From the NCBI GenBank assembly GCA_023419315.1, contig JAEZYE010000061.1, positions 20,940 to 84,939 of the forward strand: a stretch of DNA of 64,000 nt. Reading direction: 5' to 3'. Below are positions 51,556 through 60,816 of the stretch, piece by piece. This DNA comes from Pseudomonadota bacterium. Lineage in GTDB: Bacteria; Pseudomonadota; Gammaproteobacteria; Xanthomonadales; Xanthomonadaceae. The position numbers and the translations under genes are program-made. Each line of letters begins with the position of its first letter. Positions within the stretch are counted from its first letter, which is position 1. The notes beneath the pieces were generated by a model. That model had not been told where the DNA came from. It did no database searches and saw only the letters and a list, made by a program, of their open reading frames with translations.

Positions 51556-52884
51556 TTACTCACTGAGTTTACGGATCAACTTATCCCAATCCTCTCGGAG
51601 TTTTCCATCGGTCTCCATCAGGTTGCGGATCTGCCGGCACGCATGCAGAACGGTGGTGTGATCACGGCCGGCAAACGCATCCCCGATCTCCGGCAGGCTG
51701 TGCTCGGTCAACTCCTTCGCCAGCGCCATCGCCACCTGGCGCGGCCGTGCGAGTGAACGGGTGCGGCGCTTGGACAGCAGATCCTTGATTTGAAGCCCGT
51801 AGTAATCCGCCACGGTCTTCTGGATGTTGGGAATGCTGATCGCCTGCTGCTGGGCACGAAGCAGGTCGCGCAGGGTCTCCTGCGCAAACTCCGGCGTAAT
51901 GGCCCGACCGGTGAAATTGGCTCGCGCAGCCAGCGTGTTCAACGCCCCTTCGAGGTCACGGACGTTGCTGCGCATTTTCTTCGCGAGCAGGAACGCAACT
52001 TCGTCCGGAATGTCGGTGCCACGGTCGCGTGCCTTGGCCAACACGATCGCCGCACGCGTCTCGAAATCCGGCGGCTCGATGGCGACCGAGAGCCCCCAGG
52101 CGAGGCGCGACTTCAATCGAGGCTCCAGTCCTTCAACTTCGCGTGGATAGCGGTCGCAGGTGAGAATGATCTGCTGGCGGCTGTCGAACAGCGCATTGAA
52201 AGTATGGAAGAACTCTTCCTGCGTGCGGTCCTTGCCGGCGAAGAACTGGATGTCGTCGATGAGCAGCGCGTCCACCTGCTGGAAACGCCGCTTGAACTGG
52301 TCCATCGATTTTTCGATCAGCGCCTTCGTCATTGCGCTGAAGAACTGTTCCGAGCGCAGGTACAGCACACGTGCCCTCGGATTCTGCCGCCGCATCTCGT
52401 TGCCGGCGGCGAACATCAAGTGCGTTTTACCCAGACCGGTGCCACCGTACAGCAGCAGCGGGTTGTGCGCGCGATCACCCGGCTTCTGCGCGGCCTGCCA
52501 TGCGGCGGCGCGCCCCAGCTGATTGCTGCGACCTTCCACGAAGTTGTCGAAGGTGTAGTGCTCGTCCAGATTGCCGTGGAACGGCTCGTCCGTGGACTCG
52601 ACCGCCTGGGAGGCCGCCGACGCTCCGGTCCGGGCCGGTTCGGCCGCACGGGCACGCGAGCCGATTTCCAGGGAGACCACGGCATGGCCGGCGAAATAGT
52701 CCAGCAGCTCGCGAATCCGACCCAGATAACGCTCGCGCACCTGTTCAACGATGAAAGCGTTCGGTGCATACAGGACAACGGAATCGTTGCGCTGTTCGGC
52801 CTGCAGCGGCTTGAGCCAGGTGTGGACATCTTCCGCCGGAAATTCGGCTTCCAGGCGTTCGAGACAGCGGGGCCAGGCATCCAT
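51556..52884 (-). CDS. dnaA: Chromosomal replication initiator protein DnaA
   Basis: A 442-residue AAA+ initiator. Domain I is residues 1-75, a variable linker follows (76-105), and the AAA+ domain has Walker A GGTGLGKT (147-154), Walker B LLIDDIQFFAGKD and LTCDRYPREVEGLEPRLKSRLAWGLSV. Domain IV ends with the DNA-contacting signature GDAFAGRDHTTVLHACRQI. ATG 52884 gives 442 residues, the same as xanthomonad DnaA; the frame is open to 52941. DnaA binds the boxes in the following gap and may self-regulate. Confidence 0.97.
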   Translation of the reverse strand: MDAWPRCLERLEAEFPAEDVHTWLKPLQAEQRNDSVVLYAPNAFIVEQVRERYLGRIRELLDYFAGHAVVSLEIGSRARAAEPARTGASAASQAVESTDEPFHGNLDEHYTFDNFVEGRSNQLGRAAAWQAAQKPGDRAHNPLLLYGGTGLGKTHLMFAAGNEMRRQNPRARVLYLRSEQFFSAMTKALIEKSMDQFKRRFQQVDALLIDDIQFFAGKDRTQEEFFHTFNALFDSRQQIILTCDRYPREVEGLEPRLKSRLAWGLSVAIEPPDFETRAAIVLAKARDRGTDIPDEVAFLLAKKMRSNVRDLEGALNTLAARANFTGRAITPEFAQETLRDLLRAQQQAISIPNIQKTVADYYGLQIKDLLSKRRTRSLARPRQVAMALAKELTEHSLPEIGDAFAGRDHTTVLHACRQIRNLMETDGKLREDWDKLIRKLSE

Positions 52885-53168
52885 CGCGTGCAGCAACTCG
52901 GTTCTTGACAAGGTGTGGAAAACTGCAGGCGCCGCACACACGCTCTCGCGGGTCCGGGCCTGAAGAATAAGGGGTGGGTCAGACTACCACCGCCATCGGG
53001 CCCCGCCAACGATCCTTGTGCATAAGATGTGGATGAAATTGCCCGGGTGGCCTTCGCGTGCAGGCGTTTGCGGGCGTCATTTCGATCCCTGTGAACGGTG
53101 TTGACTGTAAGCAGCGGATACCTATAGAATTTCCGGTTCTTTCCATCCCTATTTCGCACGAGGGCCCC
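52885..53168. other. dnaA-rpmH divergent intergenic region
   Basis: These 284 bases separate dnaA (minus) and rpmH (plus). They hold the rpmH promoter, weak DnaA-box-like 9-mers TGTGCATAA and TGTGGATGA (about 53019-53035), and a C/G-rich stretch. It could contribute to origin function but has fewer and poorer boxes than the dnaA-dnaN gap. Confidence 0.5.
53101..53128 (+). promoter_or_regulatory. Sigma-70 type promoter of rpmH-rnpA-yidC
   Basis: TTGACT (53101-53106) and TATAGA (53123-53128) are spaced by 16 bases and lie 40 bases upstream of rpmH. Both hexamers match the consensus well (TTGACA, TATAAT). Confidence 0.75.
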
Positions 53169-53309
53169 ATGGCCACCAAGCGCACCTACCAACCCAGCAA
53201 TCTCAAGCGCAAGCGCGACCACGGCTTTCGTGCCCGCATGAAGACCGCCGACGGTCGCAAGATCCTGTCGCGCCGTCGCGCCAAGGGCCGCAAGCGCCTC
53301 TGCGCCTGA
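53169..53309 (+). CDS. rpmH: 50S ribosomal protein L34
   Basis: A 46-residue, very basic ribosomal protein: MATKRTYQPSNLKRKRDHG, then FRARMKTADGRKILSRRRAKGRKRL. This is the L34 signature. The frame is open from 53058 but the family start is ATG 53169. rpmH begins the rpmH-rnpA-yidC-mnmE block on the plus strand, divergent from dnaA. Confidence 0.98.
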   Translation: MATKRTYQPSNLKRKRDHGFRARMKTADGRKILSRRRAKGRKRLCA

Positions 53310-53361
53310 TGGCTTTGCCGCGTTCGCGCGGCAAGACATCCATCATGCGTAGCCCTTGCCG

Positions 53362-53389
53362 GAAGCCCGCACTTCGCAGTGCGGGCTTC
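53362..53389. repeat. Hairpin between rpmH and rnpA
   Basis: GAAGCCCGCACT (53362-53373) and AGTGCGGGCTTC (53378-53389) form a perfect 12-bp stem with a TCGC loop. Only TTGCTG follows, so termination is probably partial, which would set the high rpmH to low rnpA expression ratio. Confidence 0.7.
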
Positions 53390-53397
53390 TTGCTGTC

Positions 53398-53817
53398 ATG
53401 AGCAACGTATTTCCACGGCATGCACGCGTGCGAACGCGTGCCGACTACGGCCGCGTCTTCGAGCTCTCCCGGCGCACAGCGGATCCGTTGATGGCCCTGC
53501 ACTGGTTGCGAGCCGAACATCCGCCGCGCCTGGGCCTTGCCGTATCGCGCAAGGTCGATACACGCGCCGTGGGACGAAACCGCATCAAGCGTCAATTGCG
53601 TGAACATTTCCGTGTCCTGAGAGCCACGCTGGCTCCCGGCGACTACGTGATCGTTGCGCGCGCACCCGCCGCCCAGGCCAGCGGCCCGCAGATTCGCGAG
53701 GCCTTCGAACGCGTGTTGCGACGCGCGGGCGCATTGCCGCCATTGCCTGCGGACGTCACAATGCCGCCGACCTCGCATTCCCCTTCCACTTCCGCACCGG
53801 ATTCCAACGCCGGTTGA
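53398..53817 (+). CDS. rnpA: Ribonuclease P protein component
   Basis: This 139-residue basic protein is the cofactor of RNase P, which removes 5' leaders of tRNA precursors. Typical RnpA elements: FPRHARVRTRADYGRVFE, HPPRLGLAVSRKVDTRAVGRNRIKRQLREHFR (the RNR motif) and DYVIVARAPAA. The C-terminal tail is Pro/Ser/Thr rich. ATG 53398 is the family start. YidC follows 13 bases later, leaving no room for yidD between them. Confidence 0.95.
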   Translation: MSNVFPRHARVRTRADYGRVFELSRRTADPLMALHWLRAEHPPRLGLAVSRKVDTRAVGRNRIKRQLREHFRVLRATLAPGDYVIVARAPAAQASGPQIREAFERVLRRAGALPPLPADVTMPPTSHSPSTSAPDSNAG

Positions 53818-53830
53818 GATTGCCTGCCCA

Positions 53831-55558
53831 ATGAACCAGACCCGTGTTTTCCTGATCTTCGCCTGGCTGATGGTGGCGTTCTTCCTGTGGTTGGAATGGG
53901 GCAAGTTCACCGCACCGCCGGCGACGCCCGCGCAAGCTGCGATGGTCACGGAAGCGGCTCGCACCAGCACGGTCCCCAGTGCTGCGCGCATTTCCGCGCC
54001 GGCAGCAGGCGGCAGCAGTGTTCCGCAGGCGCCTGCCGTCGCGGCGACGGTGTCGCCGTCGCAGGACGGAACCGCACGTGCGCAGACCGTGCAGGTGACG
54101 ACCGATGTATTGCGTCTGGTCCTGGATGGCGGCAGCGTGCTGGAAGCGGATCTGTTGAAGTTCCCGCAGGAGCGCAAGCCGGGCAGCCCGGCCGTCAAGC
54201 TGTTCACGCAGGATCCCGCGCATTACTACGTTGCGGAGAGCGGCTGGGTTGGCGTGGGCGAGACGCGTGCCGCGCCGAACCACGAACAAGGATTCGTTCC
54301 GGAAGCCGGCACGGCGTTCACCCTGGCACCGGACCAGAACGAAATCAGTGTGCCGTTCCTGTGGCAGGGTCCGGACGGTGTCACCATCCGTCGCACCTAC
54401 ACGCTGAAGCGTGGCGATTACGCCATGACCGTCCGCGATGACATCGTCAATCGCGGCAATGCGCCCTGGCAAGGTTCGATCTATCGCCAGCTGATGCGCA
54501 CGCCGCCGGTGGTGAAGAGCGGTATCACCAATCCGCAGGCTTTCAGCTTCACGGGCGCCACCTGGTACGACAGCGAATTCTCGCGCCGCAAGTTCAACGA
54601 GGATTACCTCGAGGACGGTCGCGTCGACAAGCAGGTGAAGGGCGGCTGGATTGCGATGCTGCAACACCATTTCTTCTCTGCATGGATCCCGGCAGCGGCA
54701 GACACCACGATCGTTTCGCTTGACGAGGCGAAAGTGGGCAACGAAACGCGACCGCTGATCCGCGAGATGGGTCCAAGCGTCAACGTCGCGCCTGGCCAGC
54801 AGGCCACGACCACCGCACGCCTCTGGGTGGGTCCGAAGGTGGTGAGCAAGATCAAGGCCGAAAACGTGCCCGGTCTGCATCGCGCCGTGGACTACAGCCA
54901 GTTCGCAATCTTCGATCTGATCGGCCAGGGCCTGTTCTGGCTGTTGAGCCACCTGCATGCGCTGCTGGGCAACTGGGGCTGGGCCATCATCGGCCTGGTG
55001 GTGATTGTGAAGGCCGCGCTCTATCCGCTTTCGGCGGCGCAGTACAAGAGTTTCGCCAAGATGCGCAAGTTCCAGCCGCGCATCCAGCAGTTGAAGGAGC
55101 GCTACGGCGACGACAAGCAGAAGTTCCAGGTCGCCATGATGGAGTTGTACAAGAAGGAAAAGATCAACCCGATGGGAGGCTGTCTGCCGATTCTCGTGCA
55201 GATGCCGATCTTCCTCGCGCTGTACTGGGTGCTGGTGGAAACCGTCGAACTGCGCCAGGCGCCGTGGATGGGCTGGATCCAGGATCTGACCGCGCAGGAT
55301 CCCTACTTCATCCTGCCGGTTCTGAACGTGCTGGTGATGTGGCTGACGCAGAAGCTGACGCCAACGCCGGGCATGGACCCGGTCCAGGCCCGCATGATGC
55401 AGATCATGCCGCTGGTCTTCGGCGTGATGATGGCGTTCTTCCCTTCGGGTCTGGTGCTGTACTGGGTCACCAATGGCACGCTCGGCCTGTTGCAGCAGTG
55501 GTGGATGACCAAGCGCCACGGCGAGCCGGCGACCCCGAAAACGACCACCGCCAACTGA
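53831..55558 (+). CDS. yidC: Membrane protein insertase YidC
   Basis: A 575-residue inner-membrane insertase with an N-terminal anchor (VFLIFAWLMVAFFLWLEW), a large periplasmic beta domain (about residues 85-345) and the conserved C-terminal core: LLGNWGWAIIGLVVIVKAALYPLSAAQYKSFAKMRKFQPRIQQLKERYG, NPMGGCLPILVQMPIFLALYWVL, YFILPVLNVLVMWLTQKL and MPLVFGVMMAFFPSGLVLYWVTNG. It ends with a Thr-rich tail. Acts with or without SecYEG. Confidence 0.97.
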   Translation: MNQTRVFLIFAWLMVAFFLWLEWGKFTAPPATPAQAAMVTEAARTSTVPSAARISAPAAGGSSVPQAPAVAATVSPSQDGTARAQTVQVTTDVLRLVLDGGSVLEADLLKFPQERKPGSPAVKLFTQDPAHYYVAESGWVGVGETRAAPNHEQGFVPEAGTAFTLAPDQNEISVPFLWQGPDGVTIRRTYTLKRGDYAMTVRDDIVNRGNAPWQGSIYRQLMRTPPVVKSGITNPQAFSFTGATWYDSEFSRRKFNEDYLEDGRVDKQVKGGWIAMLQHHFFSAWIPAAADTTIVSLDEAKVGNETRPLIREMGPSVNVAPGQQATTTARLWVGPKVVSKIKAENVPGLHRAVDYSQFAIFDLIGQGLFWLLSHLHALLGNWGWAIIGLVVIVKAALYPLSAAQYKSFAKMRKFQPRIQQLKERYGDDKQKFQVAMMELYKKEKINPMGGCLPILVQMPIFLALYWVLVETVELRQAPWMGWIQDLTAQDPYFILPVLNVLVMWLTQKLTPTPGMDPVQARMMQIMPLVFGVMMAFFPSGLVLYWVTNGTLGLLQQWWMTKRHGEPATPKTTTAN

Positions 55559-55560
55559 CG

Positions 55561-55590
55561 AAAAAGCCCGCTCCGGCGGGCTTTTTCATT
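55561..55590 (+). terminator. Rho-independent terminator after yidC
   Basis: AAAAAGCCCGC (55561-55571) and GCGGGCTTTTT (55576-55586) form an 11-bp stem with a TCCG loop, starting two bases after the yidC stop. T-runs on both sides let it work in both directions. Confidence 0.9.
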
Positions 55591-55660
55591 GCTGCGCCGC
55601 GGATGGTTGAATCACGCGAAAGTGGATTGAGCTGGCCGCGCATTTCTGGATGATCCCGTC

Positions 55661-56998
55661 ATGACTTCCGCAGACACCATCGCAGCGGTCGCGACCGCAC
55701 CGGGCGCCGGCGGCGTCGGCATCGTCCGGATTTCCGGACCCCGCGCGCGCACCATCGCGCGCGCCATCTGCGGGCGCGATCTGCAACCACGCCGCGCGCA
55801 TTACGTGCGCTTCACCGATGAGTCCGGGATCACGCTGGACGACGGCATCGCCTTGGCGTTCCCCGCGCCGGCGAGTTTCACCGGAGAGGATGTCGTCGAG
55901 TTCCAGGCGCACGGCAGTCCGGTTGTGTTGCAGGCATTGGTTGACCGCGCCTGCGCGTTGGGTGCGCGTCGTGCGCGGCCCGGGGAATTCAGTGAACGCG
56001 CGTTCCACAACGGCAAGCTGGACCTGGCGCAGGCCGAGGCCGTCGCCGACCTGATTGCAGCATCCGACGCGCGATCCGCCCGCGCGGCGCGGCGTTCGCT
56101 TGATGGCGTCTTCTCGCGACGCGTCGATGAAGTGGCCACGGCCATGCTCGCGCTGCGCGTGCACGTCGAGGCGGCCATCGATTTTGCCGATGAATCCATC
56201 GATACACTCGGCGGCGATCAAGTGCGCGCGGGTCTGCATCGCGCACGCACCGCGCTGGCGACGCTGATCGCGGACGCAGAGCGCGGCCGCAAACTGCGCG
56301 ATGGCCTGCACACGGTGATCGTTGGCCCTCCCAACGCAGGCAAGAGCTCATTGCTCAATGCGTTGGCCGGCAGCGACCGCGCCATCGTCACCGATGTGGC
56401 CGGAACCACGCGCGATACGCTGCACGAAACCATCCGCCTCGATGGCCTGGAACTGCATCTGGTGGACACCGCGGGCCTGCGTGACGGTGGCGACGCGATC
56501 GAGCAGGAAGGCATGCGCCGCGCCCGCAGGGAACTCGAACGCGCGGATCTGGCCCTGGTCGTCGTGGACGCCCGCGACGTCGCCGCGGGTGCGGCGGCTG
56601 TCGCAGACGCTCTCGGCCGCGTGCCGCAACGTCTGTGGATCTACAACAAGATCGATCTGCTCGAAGCATCCATGCACGACGCGCATGACGGCGTCGCCGT
56701 TTCCGCAGTGACCGGGGAAGGCCTGGCGCAGCTGCATGCCAGGCTGCGCGAGCTGGCCGGAGCCGGTCAGGGCGAAGCCAGCGACGGAGAGTTCACCGCG
56801 CGCGCCAGGCATGTCGATGCACTGCGTCTTGCGGACGTACATGCCCGCAATGCGGCGAACGAAATCGAACACGAACATCTCGAGCTTGCGGCGGAAGAAC
56901 TCCGCCTTGCGCACGATGCGCTTGGCGAAATCACCGGTCGGCTCACCGCAGACGAAATGCTCGGACACATCTTCTCGACGTTCTGCATCGGCAAGTAA
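55661..56998 (+). CDS. mnmE: tRNA-5-carboxymethylaminomethyluridine GTPase MnmE
   Basis: A 445-residue GTPase that with MnmG modifies U34 of certain tRNAs. The N-terminal tetrahydrofolate-binding domain (DTIAAVATAPGAGGVGIVRISGP), the helical domain and inserted G domain are all present: G1 GPPNAGKS (222-229), DTAGLRD (G3), YNKIDLLE (G4). The C-terminal CIGK motif is complete. Start at ATG 55661; the stop is 56998. Downstream gap leads to the surface module. Confidence 0.97.
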   Translation: MTSADTIAAVATAPGAGGVGIVRISGPRARTIARAICGRDLQPRRAHYVRFTDESGITLDDGIALAFPAPASFTGEDVVEFQAHGSPVVLQALVDRACALGARRARPGEFSERAFHNGKLDLAQAEAVADLIAASDARSARAARRSLDGVFSRRVDEVATAMLALRVHVEAAIDFADESIDTLGGDQVRAGLHRARTALATLIADAERGRKLRDGLHTVIVGPPNAGKSSLLNALAGSDRAIVTDVAGTTRDTLHETIRLDGLELHLVDTAGLRDGGDAIEQEGMRRARRELERADLALVVVDARDVAAGAAAVADALGRVPQRLWIYNKIDLLEASMHDAHDGVAVSAVTGEGLAQLHARLRELAGAGQGEASDGEFTARARHVDALRLADVHARNAANEIEHEHLELAAEELRLAHDALGEITGRLTADEMLGHIFSTFCIGK

Positions 56999-57403
56999 GT
57001 CCCGCACGCTCGCACGCAGGATCCGCGTGCTCACGATCGGGAGCGCATCTTCGATCCCGACATCATCGGCAAGCGGAAACAGTCGATGCATGAAATGCGC
57101 GGCGATCGAGCGCACGCTCGAATTCGACGTCGTGCACGCGCAGCTTCTTTTCGATCCGATACTTCCGTGTCTAACGACAATTCGTGCAAACGCCTGCACC
57201 GGGATCGACCTGCACTTCTATAAGAATGTTCCGATATTCGCTGTCGGAATTAGCCACTAGTTTTTGCACCCCCAACGAGACCAGCTCCAGCCCGCGGGCA
57301 ATCCGCGGAAAAGCTCTCGCCCAATGGATTGCAGTCGACGGCACGTCGAAACGGATCCATCGCAACTGGCTCGTGCGTTTGCAGACCTGTGAGAAAGACA
57401 GTT
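56999..57403. other. 405-base gap before the surface module
   Basis: No convincing gene. A small minus-strand frame (57171-57365, 64 codons) has no recognisable family. TATAAG at 57219-57224 could be a -10 box for the downstream operon, but no good -35 was found. The region is less GC-rich than its surroundings around 57160-57270. Confidence 0.4.
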
Positions 57404-60400
57404 GTGACTAGAAAAGGATTGAGCGCCATTCGCAGCGGAACGATGACTGCGATGGCATTGGCGGTGATGGCGGCCCTTCATGCGCCAGCCGCGGCAGCTT
57501 CAACGCTTCAGGAACCCGACCCTTCCACGCGATGGCCCGTATCGCCGGCGCAGCTCAAGCGCATCGGTGAAGTGGCTGTTGACGTGGATCGGAATGATCT
57601 CCCGGCCGATGGCCAGACTCCGGCTCGCATGAGCATCCGTGTGCTCGATGCGGCAGGAAATCCGCTGCAGGGCGAAACGATGATCACCGTGGAAGTTTCC
57701 GCGGGTCGTCTCAAGCTGCCGACGGCTGCGGTGGATGAAGCCGGCCTCGCACCGGCCGATGCACAACGGTCCACGCCACAGCTCCAGGTGATTGCCCGCG
57801 ACGGCAAGGCGGAGGTGTGGCTGCTTGCACCGGTCGAGCCGCAAGCGGTGAACGTGCAGGTGTCCGCAGGCGAGGCCATCGCGCGCGGCCAGGTCAACTT
57901 CGTACCCGAGTTGCGCGAGATGATCGCGGCCGGACTGGTCGACGGCGTCATTCACGTCAACCGCAAGGGCGCGCTGGGCCTCAGCCAGGCGCGTCCGGAT
58001 GACGGATTCGAAGAAGCGATCACGCAGTGGTCGCGTGAAAGCGGCGACGGCAAGCGTGATGCCGCCCTGCGTGCCGCCATTTTCCTCAAGGGCAAGATCA
58101 AGGGCGATGCGCTGTTGACCTTCGCCTACGACAGCGACAAGCCGGATCGCGACGTGCTGTTCCGCGATATCGATCCCGAGCGCTGGTATCCCGTCTATGG
58201 CGACGCCTCGATCACCGGATTCGAGGCACGCAGCAACAGCCGCCTGTATCTGCGCCTGGACAAGGACCGCCACTACCTGATGTACGGCGACATCGCCACC
58301 GGCGACGGCTTCAGCCAGCGGTTCGGACAGGGCGAAGTCGCCAGCAGCCGGACGCGTGACCTGGGCCAGTACAACCGCAGCATGACCGGCGTGCGGGGAC
58401 ATCTGGAGAATGACCGCGGCTCGCTCGATGTGTTCGCCGCCGATGACGATCTGCGCCAGGTGGTGGAGGAATTCCCGGGTCGCGGACTGTCCGGTCCGTA
58501 CACGGTGACCAACAGCGCGAGCGCCGTGCTGGGCACCGATCGCATCGAGCTGATCACGCGCGACCGCAATGCGCCGTCGCGGATTATTTCGGTCAAGACG
58601 CTGGCGCGCTTCACCGACTACACCTTCGAACCGTTCAGCGGGCGCATCCTGTTCACCCGCCCGGTTCCCTCGGTCGATGCCGAACTCAATCCGGTGTCGG
58701 TGCGCGTGACCTACGAGGTCGAGCAGGGCGGTGGGACCTTCTGGGTCTACGGCGCCAACGGCCAGTACCGCGTCACCCCGCGCTTCGAAATCGGCGGCAG
58801 CTATGTCAAGGATGAAAATCCGCTGGCGCCGTTCGAGCTGGCCAGCGCCAACACCACGTTCCATCTCGGTCGCCGCACCTGGTTGCGCGGCGAATACGCG
58901 CGCACGCGCAGCGCGCTGGATTCGACCGGCGGCAACATCTACACGCTCGACCGCGAGTCGGTGGGCCCGCAGGTGGACGGCGACGCATGGCGTGCCGAGT
59001 TCGGTCACGAAGGCACGAACTTCGCGATGCTTGCGTGGTACGGCCAGAGCGATCGCAACTTCAACAATCCGTCGTCGTCGTATCTGGGCGGCCGCGATCA
59101 AGCGGGTCTGGATGCGCGATGGTCGCCGGCCGGCGATGCATCGTGGTGGCAGCTCTATGCCCAGGCGACGTGGGTGCACGACACGCTGACCACGGCCGAG
59201 CAGACGCAGGCGCGAGCCGGACTGAGGCTGGACAACGGCGGCCGCTGGAGCCTGGACATCGGCGCGCATCATGTCAGCGAGCACGCGGGCGATGCCTGGA
59301 ACAACGGCCTCGTCGTGCCCGGCAATCTCACTGCGCCCTATGGCGTGGGTGTGGTCAGTCCCGGCATCGGTGGCGGCTTCCTCGGCTCTTCGCCCAACGC
59401 GCTGGATCCGTCGAACGGGCAGACGCTCTACAACACCGGTTCGAGCTGGAGCCGTGCCTATGGAAGCTGGGTGGGCAACGGCCTGGCCGGCGTGCCGGTG
59501 GAGTACACCGCATTGCAGCTGGCGGGCAGCTACCGCGTCACCGAAACCTTCAGCCTGCAGGCCGAAGTGGAGATGGACACGAGCCATTCCGAACATCGCA
59601 GCGCTGCGCTCGGCGGCAGCCTGCAGGTGCATGAAAAGACGCGCCTGCATGGCCGCTACCAGTGGAATACCGGACTGAGCACGGTCGCCACGACCGACGG
59701 CGTGATCGATCCCGCTACCGGGGTGCGACATCCATCTCCGTACGAAAGCAACGCCTTCGTGTTCGGCCTGGAAACCGACTACATGGACGGCGGCACGCTG
59801 TTCAACGAATACCGCATGTACGACAGCTTCGGCGCGCGCCAGGCGCAATGGGCCAGCGGCGTGCGCAATCTGTGGCAGGTCTCTCCGCAACTTTCGCTGC
59901 AGACCGGCATCGAGAAACTGGAACTGCTCGACGGAAGCGGACAGGAATCCACCGCCGCGACTGTCGCATCGGAATGGCGTCCTGACGAACGCTGGCTGCT
60001 TTCCGGTCGTATCGAGTGGCGTGGCACGGAAGCCGGCGAGTCGGAAGACGCTTCGCAGCTTCCCTCCTACGAGAGCTGGCTGTCGACGCTGACGCTTGCC
60101 CGCAAGTTGAGCCGCGACTGGACCCTGCTAGCCCGCAACTATTACCTGCTGAACACCTTCGACGACGACCGCCCGGACAGCTACGAAGACCGTTTCCAGC
60201 TGGGCTTCTCCTATCGCGACACCGATACCAACCGCGCCAACGTGCTCGGCAAATACGAGTACTGGACGCGACGTGATCGCAGCGCCACCGAATGGCGCGG
60301 CAGCGAATCGCTCGCGGAGTACAGCGAGGGCTACGACAAGCATGTGGCCAGCGTCGTTGCCGACTGGCACCCGAGTCGCGTGTGGTGGTTGACCGGCCGT

Positions 60401-60757
60401 GTCGCCGGCAAGCGGCAGACCGACTACTTCGCGGACATGCAAAGCCGCTACACCGCCTACCTGGCCGGTGGCCGCATCACCTACGACCTGAGCGAACGCT
60501 GGGATGTCTCCACGCAGCTTCACACCATGTGGAGCCCGGGCGGCAGCGCGCAGCACGCAGCGGGCGTGGAACTGGGCTACCTCGTGACATCGAACCTGTG
60601 GCTGTCCGCCGGCTACAACTTCGCGGGCTTCCGTGATGACGACCTGACCGGCGGCGAATACACCGACCAGGGCATCTACCTGCGCCTGCGGTTCAAGTTC
60701 GACGAAACCGTGTTCAAGCGCAACGACCCTTCCGTCAACCCGGCGCTGCCGCGATGA
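57404..60757 (+). CDS. Large outer-membrane beta-barrel protein with N-terminal Ig-like domain
   Basis: A 1117-residue protein with signal peptide (MTAMALAVMAALHAPAAAAS region). Residues about 40-150 look like an invasin-type Ig domain (GEVAVDVDRNDLPADGQTPARMSIRVLDAAGNPLQGETMITVEVSAG). The rest shows dense alternating hydrophobic strands with aromatic girdles, as in a large barrel (for example RWYPVYGDASITGFEARSNSRLYLRLDKDRHYLMYGDI; closing strand YTDQGIYLRLRFKFDETVF). Start: GTG 57404 (basic n-region) or ATG 57443. I know no named family with proven function. First gene of a three-gene module with OmpA and DUF11 proteins. Confidence 0.8.
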   Translation: MTRKGLSAIRSGTMTAMALAVMAALHAPAAAASTLQEPDPSTRWPVSPAQLKRIGEVAVDVDRNDLPADGQTPARMSIRVLDAAGNPLQGETMITVEVSAGRLKLPTAAVDEAGLAPADAQRSTPQLQVIARDGKAEVWLLAPVEPQAVNVQVSAGEAIARGQVNFVPELREMIAAGLVDGVIHVNRKGALGLSQARPDDGFEEAITQWSRESGDGKRDAALRAAIFLKGKIKGDALLTFAYDSDKPDRDVLFRDIDPERWYPVYGDASITGFEARSNSRLYLRLDKDRHYLMYGDIATGDGFSQRFGQGEVASSRTRDLGQYNRSMTGVRGHLENDRGSLDVFAADDDLRQVVEEFPGRGLSGPYTVTNSASAVLGTDRIELITRDRNAPSRIISVKTLARFTDYTFEPFSGRILFTRPVPSVDAELNPVSVRVTYEVEQGGGTFWVYGANGQYRVTPRFEIGGSYVKDENPLAPFELASANTTFHLGRRTWLRGEYARTRSALDSTGGNIYTLDRESVGPQVDGDAWRAEFGHEGTNFAMLAWYGQSDRNFNNPSSSYLGGRDQAGLDARWSPAGDASWWQLYAQATWVHDTLTTAEQTQARAGLRLDNGGRWSLDIGAHHVSEHAGDAWNNGLVVPGNLTAPYGVGVVSPGIGGGFLGSSPNALDPSNGQTLYNTGSSWSRAYGSWVGNGLAGVPVEYTALQLAGSYRVTETFSLQAEVEMDTSHSEHRSAALGGSLQVHEKTRLHGRYQWNTGLSTVATTDGVIDPATGVRHPSPYESNAFVFGLETDYMDGGTLFNEYRMYDSFGARQAQWASGVRNLWQVSPQLSLQTGIEKLELLDGSGQESTAATVASEWRPDERWLLSGRIEWRGTEAGESEDASQLPSYESWLSTLTLARKLSRDWTLLARNYYLLNTFDDDRPDSYEDRFQLGFSYRDTDTNRANVLGKYEYWTRRDRSATEWRGSESLAEYSEGYDKHVASVVADWHPSRVWWLTGRVAGKRQTDYFADMQSRYTAYLAGGRITYDLSERWDVSTQLHTMWSPGGSAQHAAGVELGYLVTSNLWLSAGYNFAGFRDDDLTGGEYTDQGIYLRLRFKFDETVFKRNDPSVNPALPR

Positions 60758-60816
60758 GCTTCCTCTTTCCTTTCCACCGGAATCTTCCGGAAACGACATG
60801 TACAGGCAGGACCGCC

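Noticed and set aside
51324..53168. rpmH-dnaA gap as the main oriC
   Set aside because: It has only poor DnaA-box matches; the dnaN-dnaA gap has more and better ones.
57171..57365. 64-codon minus-strand frame in the mnmE-barrel gap
   Set aside because: Reads smoothly (for example LIEVQVDPGAGVCTNC) but has no recognised family, no clear ribosome site and lies where a promoter is expected.
57500..59890. 796-codon open frame on the minus strand
   Set aside because: It is antisense to the beta-barrel gene, which has a signal peptide and strand pattern. Long antisense frames are expected in high-GC DNA; the translation is low-complexity and lacks motifs.
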